This document shows, piece by piece, positions 24,734 to 38,169 of a stretch of DNA of 64,000 bases. The stretch covers positions 184,008,534-184,072,533 of the forward strand of contig JBOZIK010000001.1 of NCBI GenBank assembly GCA_051453625.1, in the 5' to 3' direction. The translations under genes and the position numbers were made by a program. This DNA is from Welwitschia mirabilis (lineage: Eukaryota; Gnetophyta; Gnetopsida; Welwitschiales). The notes beneath the pieces were generated by a model that saw only the letters and a program-made list of their open reading frames with translations, made no database searches and was not told the origin of the DNA. Position 1 is the stretch's first letter, and every line of letters starts with the position of its first letter.

Positions 24734-26200
24734 GTATATTCTAAACTCCTCTAGATGAGGACTATGTCGGTGTGGTTGCTTAGCTATTGGTGCAACCAAC
24801 CACTTGAGTGTAACCTACACACTTTTTTTTTTTTCTCTTGATCAAGATTTCTGATTAACCTTAAGATTGGTTGTGGTACTAATTAGGTGAGCTATTATCA
24901 CATAGTTCACTTAACATAAATCCTATGGGTAACTAAGAAGTAAGTTTCTCAGTCATATTCTAATTATTTCATAGTAATGTTTAATCAAATTATGTAGTGT
25001 AATTTAATTGATATTAAAAAAATTCATTCTTTGAAGTTTAATCCAAAAACCGGGTTGCAACATAAGGATATCTACTTGATAGATTAATAATAAATATATT
25101 ATATTGAATTACTAATAACACTAATGGAATACCTGTGATGATGACATATGGACATGATGAACATGATGGATTTTGATATATATATGTTGGTAATCCTCCA
25201 TGATAATGATATATGGGCATGATACGATTAACTAAAGTTTGATATGTGATTCATTAATACTTGTGTTTTGACCATAACATTTATAGTATATCTTAATAGA
25301 TATATATTTAATCAGTGGAACACTAGCACATACATTCAATATTCTATTTATAAACATATATATTATTCACATATGATTTTATACTGTTTTATGTTGTGAT
25401 ATAAAATAATGGACATGGTATGTCCTTGTCCTTATGGTGTGTTGCCCTCATGGCATGTTCCTCTCATGGCATGTTTCCCTTTTAGCATATGCCTACATCA
25501 CATGGGATCACACCATAATAGTGGCTTATGGCTAGGATGAACTAGAGCTCCTCAGGGACATTACTAGTTGTTTCCTATATTTTGTCTAGAGCTATGATTA
25601 TATAACTAAACTTTATGATGTTTTTCCTAGTTTAAGTTATCTTCACATTTGGCATTGAGTTTTGATTGTTGTATTCTTGCATATGATCACCTATTTACAC
25701 ATTAATCCAGAACATGTAGATCCATCATATACCTTGTGTATGGATGACAATATAAATAAGGTCCAAGATAGAATTATGTATGGTCTAGCTTCCTCTAGAT
25801 GAGGATATGTAGGTGTGATTGCTTAGTTATTAGTACAATCAACCACTTGACTAATTTGTTTTACATTTTTATTATGTATTTGCAATTAAGGTTTAAGAGT
25901 TAAAACTTGAATGTTCTTTTGTACTATTATTCTTAAGCAATGGATTAATTAGAATTTAGTAGATAATTATAAAGTTAGTTATGATGTTGATCATATGATC
26001 TATCATCATATAGTTCTCCTAATTTGTAGCATGTGGGTAATTTGAGAGGTGTCTCTTTTAGTCATAGTCTAATTTCTATGTTCTAATGAATGTAAATAAT
26101 ATCATTAGTTATTGTGTACTTAATTAATTAACCAAAAAAACATTTGATTAAATTTGGATTTAAATTTAAATGTGTTAAATTTTGGTATTAGTGCTTTAAA
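24731..26200. repeat. Dispersed repeat D, adjoining copies
   Basis: 24731-25060 (starting 'tatgtatattctaaactcct') resembles 25775-26100, and 25060-26150 is a fuller copy that resembles 31605-32690. The shared string 'ggaatacctgtgatga' occurs at about 25127 and 31668, and 'tcctctagatgaggac/ata' at about 24751 and 25790. No coding frame was recognised; it could be an LTR or its neighbouring region. Confidence 0.65.
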
Positions 26201-29200
26201 TTAGATCAATTAGTTAATTAACTTCATTTGGATAGTATTAGAGTTATAAATGGAATAAATATTTTCCAAAAGCAACCTTATTAAGGAGAAGAGGATGTAA
26301 TACTCTATGTTTATTACACTGCATTTGATGATCAGGATTATTAATCTTAGTATCATCCAATAATATTTCATCATTTAATGAACCAATCAAAAGCATAGAA
26401 CAAGGAACAAACTTATTATGATTACGTATTAATACTATGTAAAAGGGTTAAATTAGAAATTAAATTTATTAGAAAGAAATATAAGCCATTCTTTAAAAAA
26501 AAAAGAATAATTCATCATCTATCTATTTTTAAGTGCAATTAGCAAAGGAAATAATAAGACTATATTAAAGTTTCTTTATTTCTAATTTTTAGATGCAATT
26601 ATTTAAGAGGAAAATAATTAAATCTAAATTATGTAATGTGGTTATTAGTTAGTGAAGTAAAATAAAACTAGAAGAATGTAGAAAAGTATTACTTGAAGGT
26701 GATGAAAATATTAAGAACCTTTGTTCATCTAATTTTATTAATCTATCATACTAGGATGCTAAGACTAACATCATAGAGGATAGATTCACTATGATATACT
26801 TATGTTTCATAGATTACATTGAGAAATAACTTTTAAATAAAATTATTAATCTATTTTTTAAATAAAAACACATATAGTTAATTGGAATCTTATAAATCAT
26901 CTAAAATTATGACTTCTAATAACTAAAGAATAATAGTAAACTCAGTTTATTAAAGAAATCAATGTGATGATTGATGTAATTGGATATAAAGCATTTAATA
27001 CGATATGAAAGGAAAATATAAGAATTAAATTTTCTTATGATAAATACTTCAAGAAAAATTTAATAGATGGGACTAAAAGTATATATGCATTAAGATTAGT
27101 AAACAAATAAAATGTTGGAGAGGAGTAGCTAATGGGTGAGTAGAATATATCATAAAGGAGCATAAGTAAGAAATAAAATATATGTTTATGATTAGAATAA
27201 AGAATAAATATAACTGATGAAGGTATCTAAGATGTATCTAATTAAAAAAAATGAGGTGCTACATGAATGAGAAGCTCATGCATGCCTTTGAATTATCAAA
27301 GAATTAAAGATAATTATCCATCATGCACCTTAGGAAATGCATGATTGGGGAAAATATATTTAATATTTATCTTTAACCTTTTAAGAAAAATAAATTCTTT
27401 CTTCATTCATCTCAATTAGCTTAAGAAATAAAATTACTTCTTAAAAAAAAAGAAAAAATAAAAAAATCCTTGGAAGATCTAGCTTAGGTTAGAAGAGAAG
27501 AAGAAAATAGGAAAGATGAAAAGAGCAAGTGGAAAAAATCACCTCTAGAACCTTTGCATTGTATGAGTTAACTTCTTAGACTTTCTTAGGAATTATTCAA
27601 TTTTCATCATTGGTTGATTTGAATTTGATTTTTTTATTTGAATTTGATTATTTTGATTGTTAATATTAAATGTCCATAGATAAAATTTCATAGAGATTCT
27701 ATCTTATAATGAAATAAAAATTATACAAATAACATTTAGAATATGTCATAGAGTTGAAATCACTTTTGTATATTACATTTTACTCTTATGAAAGAAATGC
27801 AATTATGAATTTACAAAATAAGTAATTTTCTTTAACCACCTAGTATTTTAGATTATAACTTCAAGTCATATTCTTAAATATAATTAGTACTAAAAAATGT
27901 CTAGACTTAAATGCATTGTAAATTTGAATTCTATTTTAGTTAAAATAAATCATTAGAACCACTACTTTTTTAAGATGATTCAAATACCAAAAAAAACCAA
28001 CATGTCGAAAGTACATCTATAATCATTTTGTAGATATAAGGAAACTAAAAGATATAAATTTAAGTGATATAGCTAATACTTACTCTTTAGTAATAATACC
28101 TATATGTATTATTAAAATACATTCTTGGTCCAATGCACAACTATGGATATTAAGTTGGTAACATCAACATAAATAGTCTAGCCATTCTGCCAAGTTAAAA
28201 TTTGGGAGAAAATGTAAGTATGTATGACCATTTAAATATAAGGGCTTTCAACAATGTTTTCAAAGGAATATAACATGTATTAAAAAAAAAAAAGAACTAT
28301 GAGTGAGATTTACAAATTGTATGAAAGCCTAACTTTAAAAACAAGTTGAAATTTACATTATGTATAAAATATTAAATATTATAGTCTATAGTTAGACTTC
28401 TTTAAATTATGAAAGAGTAAGGAAATTTCAATTTTAAATATCTTTAAGTGCCATCTTTTATGACATCCAATGCCACCATGTATGCTTCGACATCTTGATG
28501 ATGATGAATTAGGGAATAACCATATGTCTCATACATTACATCATCTAGATACTTTTGTTGCTTTTCCCTCAAAAGCATGACTATAAATCTCTTACTATTT
28601 CGATGTGATGATTATCATTTGAATACTTTGAATTTTTAGTTTCTTTCTCCTCAATTATTAGACAAATTAAATAAGAAGTTATGTTAGAAACATGAATAAA
28701 TTATTCAAGGATTTTAATCTAAAAGATAAATTTTAAAATATAAAACCCCTGACTAGAAAAGAACAAATCTTTTTATTTAAAAAAGGAACTTAAAAACTCC
28801 AAAACTTAATCCAATGATTAAGTGGTACTATACAATAAATTTTTAAAAAAATAAAAATAAAAAGAGGCTAACCTTGTAGAAAAAGCTAAATATTACTAAA
28901 AATAAAAATGGAAACCTTGATCTATGTTAGACAAATCAAAACCATTAGTGACATTGATAAGAAAGTGATGCCTTTTTTGCAAGGGTTTAACTACTATATC
29001 CAAATGACAAAATGGCATTGAAAAAGAGAACTACTAAGGAAATGAAATTTGAAGTAAGGGTTAGCAGTGTGTTGATCCTAAGGAAGAGGATGTCAAGATT
29101 CAATAAGAGGTAACCATTAACACAGAGAGTTGAGGAAAGAGGAATAAATGGTAAGAGAAAGAGGTTTTATGGAATGAATAATATAGGAAAGGAGGATTTT

Positions 29201-29279
29201 AGTTGTGAGTGATTTGCATGTTGAATACATAGATGAGGGAGAAAGCCCACTTCTCCAACATGTAGGTGGGTTTAAAAAA
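26201..29279. other. Unassigned AT-rich stretch
   Basis: No gene structure seen. One coding-like remnant lies at 28446-28594 (separate entry). Near 29220-29380 there is a diverged tandem pair of about 95 bp ('ccaacatgtaggtgg' / 'ccaacatgcaagtga'). Confidence 0.4.
28446..28594 (-). pseudogene. Unidentified coding-like remnant
   Basis: The minus strand is open for about 48 codons with ordinary composition, including 'REKQQKYLDDVMYETYGYSL' and 'DVEAYMVALDVIKDG', then a stop. I do not recognise the family. It may be a retroelement or host-gene scrap. Confidence 0.3.
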
Positions 29280-29453
29280 ATTATAAAATATGGAACATGT
29301 GAAAGGAGGGAGGAAATCTCACTTAGCCAACATGCAAGTGAATTGGAAAGTCTATGAAATGTAAGGGGAGGAAAAAAGAGGAGGATGAAAAAAGGCTTAA
29401 GAGAGTAATAGGATTGATAAAGAGTGGGAAAAAAACTAGGTATAGGGATAAAG

Positions 29454-29495
29454 TACACACATACACACACACACATACACACACAGAGAGAGAGA
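29454..29495. repeat. (CA)n/(GA)n microsatellite
   Basis: acacacatacacacacac... followed by gagagagaga. The overlapping minus-strand open frame (29117-29623) has a Cys-Val run that is only the translation of this tract. Confidence 0.9.
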
Positions 29496-30511
29496 TAGAC
29501 ATTAACAAATAGCATATAATGGAGTTCATAACATGAAAAAGGGTAGATAAGTATTAGGGTATAGCAATTAGCAAAGCAAATTATGATATAAGATACAAAC
29601 ATATTAACAAAATGATAATACAAATGATAACGATAGTGGCATGGGTTAACTCAAATGGAATATAGATAAATAATAGGTAAAATATAGAAAGTAAAGGGCC
29701 TTATAAAGTAACGTAGTAATAGAATAGGATAAATTGAATTAAAAAAATTAATAATGGGATTTAGATTTATATATCATAACCTATGAACACCTTGTCTTAC
29801 TAACATGTAATCATATATTAATTGTTGGCAAACCCATGCTTTATAATTATGCATATATTAATTTAAATTAGTTGAGTAACTAGTTCTTCTATATTCTTAT
29901 TAGTTTACCCTTCTTCCATAGCTACTATTAAATTAATAACCTTCATTAATTAAGTATGATAAGTTATTATTTGATTAATCTTAAAAGTTATTAATAATGA
30001 CCTAACGGGTATTAGTAATAAAAGTGGTATTATGATTGACTAATCAATAATAAATACTAAATAATTATATGTTCTTCATACTTTGGTGTTGATGTATGCA
30101 TTAAAATTACTCTTTTACTTATTCTAATAAAATAATGAATGGAAATATGCATGTGTATACTAAATATAGTCAAAGAAAACCTAGCTTATGTTAAACCTTG
30201 GTGAGAGTAACTTAAAGCCTATAGAAAAATAATTTATAGTTAATTGAATTAATTTCTTTAATGAGATTAATAGATTAAAGGGTAACCTACACATTCAACT
30301 TTCTCTCTCCAATGAACAACTAGGTTTCTTAAGAACTTGTAATAATATGGTCCAACAATAAGTTTACTACGCATGAGAGGTATTTGTTATTTTTACTTCT
30401 TATTAAATTCATATGAATGAGGTAATAAAGGGTTGTTTTCATGAGTTATATTTTTAAATAAGGGCATTACAATATAATAAGAAAGTTTAAAAGGTAGCAT
30501 TATATGTGTAA

Positions 30512-30570
30512 ACACATGTGCGTGTGTGTGTGTGTGCGCGCGCGCGCGCGCACACACACACACACACACG
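30512..30570. repeat. (GT)n(GC)n(CA)n self-complementary tract
   Basis: About 59 bp of strictly alternating purine and pyrimidine: a TG run, then a CG run, then a CA run. The tract is its own inverted repeat and a strong Z-DNA/cruciform candidate. It is absent from the homologous place in repeat C copy 1 (about 13940-13970). Confidence 0.9.
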
Positions 30571-31605
30571 AAACTATGAAATGTTAGTACTATGAATATA
30601 ATAAATGGTTACATGCAAATTTGAGTATTAATAAGTTAAGAAAACTTACGAGATGGACTAATTATGGTAATATTGTTTTCAGTAAGTGGTCTTCATTAAC
30701 TTCTATAGTAATGATTTAGGAGCTACGAAGTTGCATTTTCCCTTATAGATAAAATTAATATTTCATTGTGAAATTATTAAAGGAGATAAATATATGTCTT
30801 AAGGGTATAAATTAGGATAGCCCATGGGAAATATGGATATCTATATAACTTAATGGAAAGACATCAGATAAGCTAAACAAGATAAAGCTTATAGATGATC
30901 AACCAAGAAATAGAAAATAATTAGAAAAAGGTATATATATGTATATATTTATTAAGTTAATAGATATTAGGATATTAGAGATAATATCCACAAGTAGCAT
31001 AACATTATGTTATTATATAGTGATCCATTAAATCAAAGAATTTGATGATGTTTATGATAATTATGATAAAATAATGATCCCATATTAATGTTGTGAATAA
31101 AACATCCATGAAATGTGATACAATTAGTTATAATATAAAAAGATACAAGCTATTAGAGTGTATAACAATGGCAGGTTAAGCCATAGCCTTAGGTACTAGA
31201 CTACTATAATCTTCCTTTTGTATGAGGTATGTAAACTTAAATGATGTTTAGTAAGTATAAACTATGAAAATTATATATAGTTTAAGACATCAAAGAAGCT
31301 ATGACTATGGGCTATAAGCCTTAATAGTTCTTAGCCTATGATGACCTTGATACCTATAACACTTAATGAATGATAATGAGATACAAATTAGTTGGTACTT
31401 ATCACTTCTCTAATGATATGTATATAATGATAACAACAATTAGTTCTTAGATCTAATACTTGTTTGCTAAATATAAATAATTCATTATCAACTTAGTGAA
31501 ATGATTAAGTAATTACTAATTAATGGATAAAATAATTGATAATAATGTGTGTGTAATATAATGATTTCATGGGATGTGTGTATGTGTGTGAAATATGAAT
31601 AGTGG

Positions 31606-32700
31606 TTATGATATCTACTTGATCGATTAATAACAATGTATTATATTACATTAGTAATGGCACTAATGGAATACCTGTGATGACAAAACATGGACATGAT
31701 GGATTTTCGCATACATGTATTGGAAACCCTTCATGATAATGATTATATGTATGATATGATTTATCAAAGTTAGGTATGTAATTCCATGATACTTATGTTT
31801 TAACCTTAATATCTATACTAGATCTTAATAGATTTGTATTTACGTAATAGTATATAGGCACATAGATTCAATATCCTTTATGTTAGTCATATATGCTTTT
31901 CGATTATTTTTTATTATAATATCAAATAAGGGTCATGCTATGTTCTTGCCTTTATGGCATTTTCCCCTCATGAAGTGTTACCCTCATGGCATGTGTCTAT
32001 ATGACACGTGATGGCTCCATAGTAGTGGCCTCTGTTGGGGATGAATTGGAGCTCATAAGAAACATTATTTACTATTTCCTATATTTGATATATGACTATG
32101 ATTATATATCTATATCATAAGATGTTTATCCTAGTTTATGTTATCTTCACATTTGACATTGAGGTTTGATTACTGTGTTTATTCATATGATCATTTATTT
32201 TTTCACTAATATCAATCCTTTAGATCCATCATATTCTTTATGTGGGATAGAAATAAAAATAAGATTCAAGATAGAACTACATGTGTCTTGACTTCCTCTT
32301 CATGAGGATACATAACCATAGTTGCTTAGCTATTGGAGTAACTAACCAGTCAACTTATCCCTTTTACACTTTTATTATGTGATTGTAATTGAGTTTTAAG
32401 AGTTAAACCTTGAATATTATTTTGTATTATTATGCTTAAGTAAAAAATTAATTAGAATTAACTAAATAATTATGAAGTTAATTATAATTTTAATTAGATG
32501 ATTTATCACCATTTAGTTCTTGTGACATGTGGCTTATGGCTAATTTGAGAGGTAATTCTATTTTAGTTATACTCTAATTACTTTGCTATAATGAACATAA
32601 ATAATAGCATTAGTAGTCTTGTACTTAATTAAAGTAAAAAAATGTTTGGTGTAATGTGGATGTAAATTTGAGTGTATTACATTTTATATGTTTAATAAGC
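31606..32700. repeat. Dispersed repeat D, copy 3
   Basis: Diverged copy of 25060-26150, joined directly to repeat C copy 2. The string 'caagatagaactacatgtgt' at about 32268 is the paralogue of the CACTA insertion site. Confidence 0.65.
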
Positions 32701-35430
32701 ACAAAATTATGTATAATATTTTATGTAAAGTTATTAATCTAGAAATAAACATTTCATGTGACACTCAAAGACTTGCCCTAGCTTTACATATGCATGAGTG
32801 CTAGTAACCGATTTGAGGCTTTAGATAATACTTAGGAGTGAGAAAATAGATAAAAAGAGTTTATTATTTAATAAACCTTAAAAATTTTATATTATGATTT
32901 ACCCCCCTATGTTTGAATGATTTCCAAAATGGAATTTCAATGTTTAATCAAATGAAGGGAGAATATATTATTTGAAACATGCAAAAAATTATTTATTGAT
33001 CTATTTTGGAATCAATAATAAGAAATGAATATAAATCTAAAAAAGGTGATTAAAATTTTTAAAATTTCATAAAAATAATGCTACATTAAGTAATTACTTG
33101 TAGAAAAAGACTTTGATTTTATTTGAAGACAAGTATAAAAAATTAGTCTTTATTTTAAAAACCTATAATTAGGAAAATTACTTAAAGAAAGACTAAAAGT
33201 AAAGAAAGAATTGTAGGTTTTGAGTTTTTTTCTAAGAATAATTAAAAAAATTACCCCTTAATAAAAAATTATAGCAAATAAAGGAAGATTTCACAAAAGG
33301 CATTTATTATGAGAGCTCTCCTTAGAGTTTTTAAAGTTGCAAATAAAATATGTACTTAAAAATAGTACCTTTTTTCATGAAGAAGAGTGAAAAATGGGTA
33401 ACCAAACTTTTTTCTAAATATAAGTAAAGAATAAAAAGGTAAAACTATATTGAAATAAATTTGAATGATAGAATATAGATGAGTTTGAATCTGTTCATCA
33501 GTATTTTAGGATGAAAAATGGTGATTATTAATGAAAAATAATAGAAAGAGCATAGAAACAGATAAGAAATTCAACTATTTAAATAGATATATTAAAATTA
33601 ATTTACTATTATTTTAAATAGTTCAAGGTAAATCATGATTTCATGGTAAAGTGTTAAACATCAATATCTACTTCCATTTTAATGTTAAAAACTTCATAAA
33701 AAAGAATGAAATTTCAAAAAAATGATAAAAATAAATAAACTTAAAAATATGACAATAAGATATAGAAAATGTAGATGTGAACTTATATAATTAAGAAAAA
33801 TAGCATTTTGTACATTTTAAATCACCTAAGTTCTAATAGGTTAAGCTTATACTTAAAATACCTCTAAATTAGTCAAATTAACATTATTAAAACTATTAAA
33901 ACTTTCGCCTTAGCTAATAATTGAGAATGCTTTAAAATAATTTCAAAATGAAAGAAATCAATAGCATTTGGAATTTGGAAGATATTATATGGCCTATAAA
34001 GCCTTTATTGTGAGGGGCTAATGGTTTGAGATTTATTTATAATGTTTTACAAGGAATTATGAATTAGTTAAAATTGATTAGAAATTCAAAAACGTCTTTT
34101 TAACTTATTTTTTTAATGTTTAAAACCAATTTAGTTGATCAATTGGCAACTGTAGCATCATCTAAAAAATAATTTCTTTTTCTCTACATAACCTTAAGTT
34201 ATATAGCTACTTTTGAGGGGTATAATTTTAATATATTAAAATTTCCAACATGAAAAATTAATAAATTTGACATTGGAAAAAGATTAAAAACCATTAAGAA
34301 CATGTCCTAAAGTCCTTAGATCTTCTTTAAAATTAGGTATAATGTAAACATTATTAGAACATATTTAAACTCATTGTGAGTCACATTACTTATGCAAAAC
34401 TCTTTATTGATAATTGTGATAATGATAGGAATAATTATAAAAAGTGATGTTGGATCATTAATAAGGTCTACATCACATTATTTAATTCATCAAGAACGTC
34501 TCATGTAAGAATAGGATTAATTACATGATGATTTCAATGGATATTCAACTCTACATGATTATCTTACATCATTTTTTAAGATTGTCATCATTAAATTTAC
34601 GCATGATCATTAAAATGTACTTTAAAAGTGAATTAAAGATTAACTATTTTTATTATCTCAAATTAGGTACCTAAAAATGGAATAAAATTCTTCTAGTATA
34701 GCATAAATTATTAAAAACCTTGTAAAATTATCAATAAATTTATTATATATTTACAAAGGAAAAGGCATAATTAGATACCATTTTAGTAGGTTTAATCTAT
34801 TAATTACTAGAGATCAGATTAAATATCTAATAATAATATTTATTAATTTAAGACCCTCCCTCATCACTATTTATTTTAAATAAGGGTTTATTCTACTTTG
34901 AAGTTCTCCATTAGAATTACCATTTTCTTCTAAGTGAATTATATGCATACATATATTTAGATCAATGCATTTCATACTAAATATTATTCATAGGCATTAT
35001 TTTATGATGTAAATGATTATAGAAAATTCATTATCATCTTTTAAAATGCTTCATTTAAATTTTTATGAATAGGTTTAACTTCAACATTTAGGTTTCACTC
35101 TTTACTAAAAGACTATCTTTATGCTAAACATGTAAATATTAAAATATAGCTTTCCAAATGATTCTCATGCTTGGGATTTTAATAATTCTTCATGTAGATC
35201 AAATAAAGGATAACTCGACATAGGGAACAAGTAGAAGTTGAAGTGATGGAGGATTAAAGAATGGGGAAGTATCTTAGGAACCACAACAATAGTGAGGAGA
35301 AACTATGTAAAAGTGAGTGGAGGGCTATAGAAGAAATCTTAAAATCTTATCTTTCTTAAGAGGTGACAACTAGATACACTTGTAACTTAGAATAGTTTTA
35401 ATGGGGAGAGGCTATAAAACCTAGCTAGGG
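32701..35430. other. Unassigned A-rich stretch
   Basis: No recognised gene, repeat pair or RNA. The sequence is A-rich with only short open frames. Confidence 0.4.
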
Positions 35431-35639
35431 TTTTCTTAGGTAAGAGTATGAACTCATCCACTATGAAGTTCTTTAAATAAAATGGCACATTTAAGATGAA
35501 AGTATTCCCAAAGTACTATGCTTGTGTGGGAAAAAAATTTAAATTTAGTCTTCTAGGCAATTTTGTTTTAGCTGGTCCCTATCTAAAGATACAAATGATT
35601 AGGAAATGAGTGGCCATTAAATGCATAAGAAATAGTAGC

Positions 35640-36240
35640 ATTACAGATAGTAGCTTTCATAGATGGTCTAAGTTTATTTAAATTTAAGTATAAAGAGGAT
35701 ATTAATAGTGTAATTCTTAAAGGCCCTTGGTTCTTTGGAGAAAGGGATCTGGAACTAGCTAGATGCAAATCAGGAAAGGATATAAGTAGGAGTCTCAATA
35801 AATTACTTATTCCATTAAAAATATGAGGGATCAGTTTAATGCTTTAAAATCACGAGTTCTTTAAAGATTTGAGAAGGCAATTTGGGTAAATTATTAAAAT
35901 AGACCTAGTAATACTAAGTGGAATGAGGATGGCTCTACACTTGAATAGATCTATAGTTAAGTAGAAACCTAAAGAATTTTGAGCTAATTCATAGCTTCAA
36001 AATAGATAGTATTAAAGTATAGTATGATAAAACATCTCCGATCCTTACAATTAATGCAACTTAATAGGGCACGTAACTAGGTTTTGTCTAAAGCTAAAAG
36101 ATGTAATTCACAATAAATGTGGTCACAATAAATGTGGTCAAAAGGGCCATAAAACCACATCTTGCTCAACAACACAATGCTAAACTTGTAAGAAATCCAG
36201 GCATAATTTAGAGACATGCTATTTTAATAAAAGCAAATAT
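35640..36240 (+). pseudogene. LINE ORF1 remnant: DUF4283-like domain and zinc knuckles
   Basis: ORF1 of plant L1 elements encodes an RNA-binding protein. Here 'IDGLSLFKFKYKEDINSVIL' (from about 35661) followed by 'KGPWFFGERDLELA' matches the DUF4283 core '..F.F....D...VL..GPW.F....L.L'. Further on, at about 36130-36230, come 'CGQKGHKTTSC' and then C-stop-TCKKSRHNLETC, a C-x2-C-x4-H-x4-C knuckle with one stop inside. A short direct duplication ('cacaataaatgtggt') sits just before the first knuckle. Not functional. Confidence 0.7.
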
Positions 36241-36639
36241 GTATTTTAAATGGTAAACATAAGAAAAGATTGGAAACAATAGTTCACCCAAAACCAAAAT
36301 TAAAACAATATAATTTCATAAAGCCTAAAGGTAAAGAGTGGTAAGCCCTCTGCCTATTTAAATAGTAGGGTAAAAGTTATAGTAAAAACCCTTCACCCAA
36401 TAGCTTCATTTCTTTAAGCCATGATTTCTTGGACTTTGATTCAGACTTATACCCAGAGGTAGAATCAAACTGAATTTATGTTAATAACACCCAAGGAATA
36501 AAATAAAGAAGTCAGGGAGACTAACAGTGGTAAATAAAGCAAAAAATAAAGCTATGAAAAACATAGTAAACAATTCCTAGAAAACAATTTAGAAACTTAT
36601 ATGAAAATAGAGCTAAAAGAACAATCATAAATAAATATT

Positions 36640-37189
36640 ATGAGCTATAAAATTAGAGGTATAAAGTCTACCTCAAAAAAAAAATAATTATTCAAGAGCT
36701 AGTTGGCAACAAAAATATGAACATAGTTTGCCTTCAGGAAACTAAATGCAAAAGGCATACTATATTATGAATCTTAGTAAATAATGGTAAGTGGAGTGGA
36801 TTTTCAACTGTGATAAAGTGTGGTGCTACTCACTTTATTCAAAAGTGATATCAAATATATGAAGATAGAAGTAAATAGATGGTTTCAGATTTTTACTATC
36901 CAAAAGCAATATATAGTGAACATGTATAGATCTCGAACCCTAATGCCAAAAATAAAATTCTAAAAAAGACTCTCAAAACAACTATAAAAAAGGGAATGTA
37001 TTATAATTAGAGATTTTAACCAAATACTTATCCCCAAGGAGAAGTAAGGGAGAGGGAACTAAAATTATTATAGTATTGTAGAGTTATAGGAAATGATGAT
37101 CAAGCTAGATTTGGTAGACATTCCTCTTCTTAAGGTTTAGTTCATGTGGTAAAAAATTCCTAGCTAGAGGAAGAAGAAATTCACTTGTA
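36640..37189 (+). pseudogene. LINE endonuclease remnant
   Basis: N-terminal AP-endonuclease domain of LINE ORF2, which nicks target DNA. After 'KIRGIKSTSKKK' and a 1-nt frame change comes 'IIQELVGNKNMNIVCLQETK', with the catalytic QET at 36734-36742. About 270 bp on is 'RDFNQI' (from 37009), the family's GDFN motif with Gly changed to Arg, then 'LDLVDIPLLKV', equivalent to '.LIDLPL.G..FTW'. The frame is interrupted by the gap at 37190. Confidence 0.8.
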
Positions 37190-37611
37190 NNNNNNNNNNN
37201 NNNNNNNNNNNNNNNNNNNNNNNNNNNNNNNNNNNNNNNNNNNNNNNNNNNNNNNNNNNNNNNNNNNNNNNNNNNNNNNNNNNNNNNNNNNNNNNNNNNN
37301 NNNNNNNNNNNNNNNNNNNNNNNNNNNNNNNNNNNNNNNNNNNNNNNNNNNNNNNNNNNNNNNNNNNNNNNNNNNNNNNNNNNNNNNNNNNNNNNNNNNN
37401 NNNNNNNNNNNNNNNNNNNNNNNNNNNNNNNNNNNNNNNNNNNNNNNNNNNNNNNNNNNNNNNNNNNNNNNNNNNNNNNNNNNNNNNNNNNNNNNNNNNN
37501 NNNNNNNNNNNNNNNNNNNNNNNNNNNNNNNNNNNNNNNNNNNNNNNNNNNNNNNNNNNNNNNNNNNNNNNNNNNNNNNNNNNNNNNNNNNNNNNNNNNN
37601 NNNNNNNNNNN
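37190..37611. other. Assembly gap of 422 N with duplicated flanks
   Basis: The 61 bases before the gap (from about 37129, 'cttaaggtttagttcatgtg') recur almost identically right after it (from 37612). The two flanks therefore cover the same piece of the LINE endonuclease. Confidence 0.9.
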
Positions 37612-38169
37612 CTTAAGGTTTAGTTCATGTGGTAAAAAATTACTAGCTTGAGGATGAAGAAATTCACTTGTAAATTAAAAATCAATGGAAATATGATCTG
37701 ATAAATCTAATTAACTTGCTAAAGAAAAACTTACTATCACTAAAATAATGGCTAAAAACGTGGAGAAAGCAACGAGGAAAAAATTTCAAAAGGAAGAGTT
37801 AAAAGAGATTTAGTATAACTAAAAGTAGGGAGAATACCTCTGGTAGGAGGAATATCAAAAGATTTTAGAACTTCATAAAATCACACAATAAAAGAAAACT
37901 TACAGGACATAGAGAACCCATGTGAACTAGCTAAAAGAAGGAGATAAACACTCTAATTTTTTTTTCTTAATCTCATAAACCAAAGGAGATAGTCCAATAC
38001 AATTCACAAGGTAATATGAAGGGAATAAATATTTGAAAAAAAAACTAGATTCAAAATATTTTATGACAGATTTCCAAGAATTATGGGCTACTGATAGTAG
38101 AATCTAGCCTTTAATGCTATGGGGTAAGTCTGAGAGGCAGGGTAACTTCTTACAAAATCTAGATGAAAA

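Larger units (their letters stand above)
29280..31605. repeat. Dispersed repeat C, copy 2
   Basis: Diverged, collinear copy of 12715-15035. It differs by simple-repeat expansions at 29454-29495 and 30512-30570. It runs without a break into repeat D at about 31605. Confidence 0.7.

Noticed and set aside
29117-29623. 168-codon minus-strand frame with a Cys-Val run
   Set aside because: It crosses the (CA)n tract; the run is microsatellite translation and the rest is non-coding in repeat copy C1.
37185-37616. 143-codon frame made of N
   Set aside because: It is the assembly gap.
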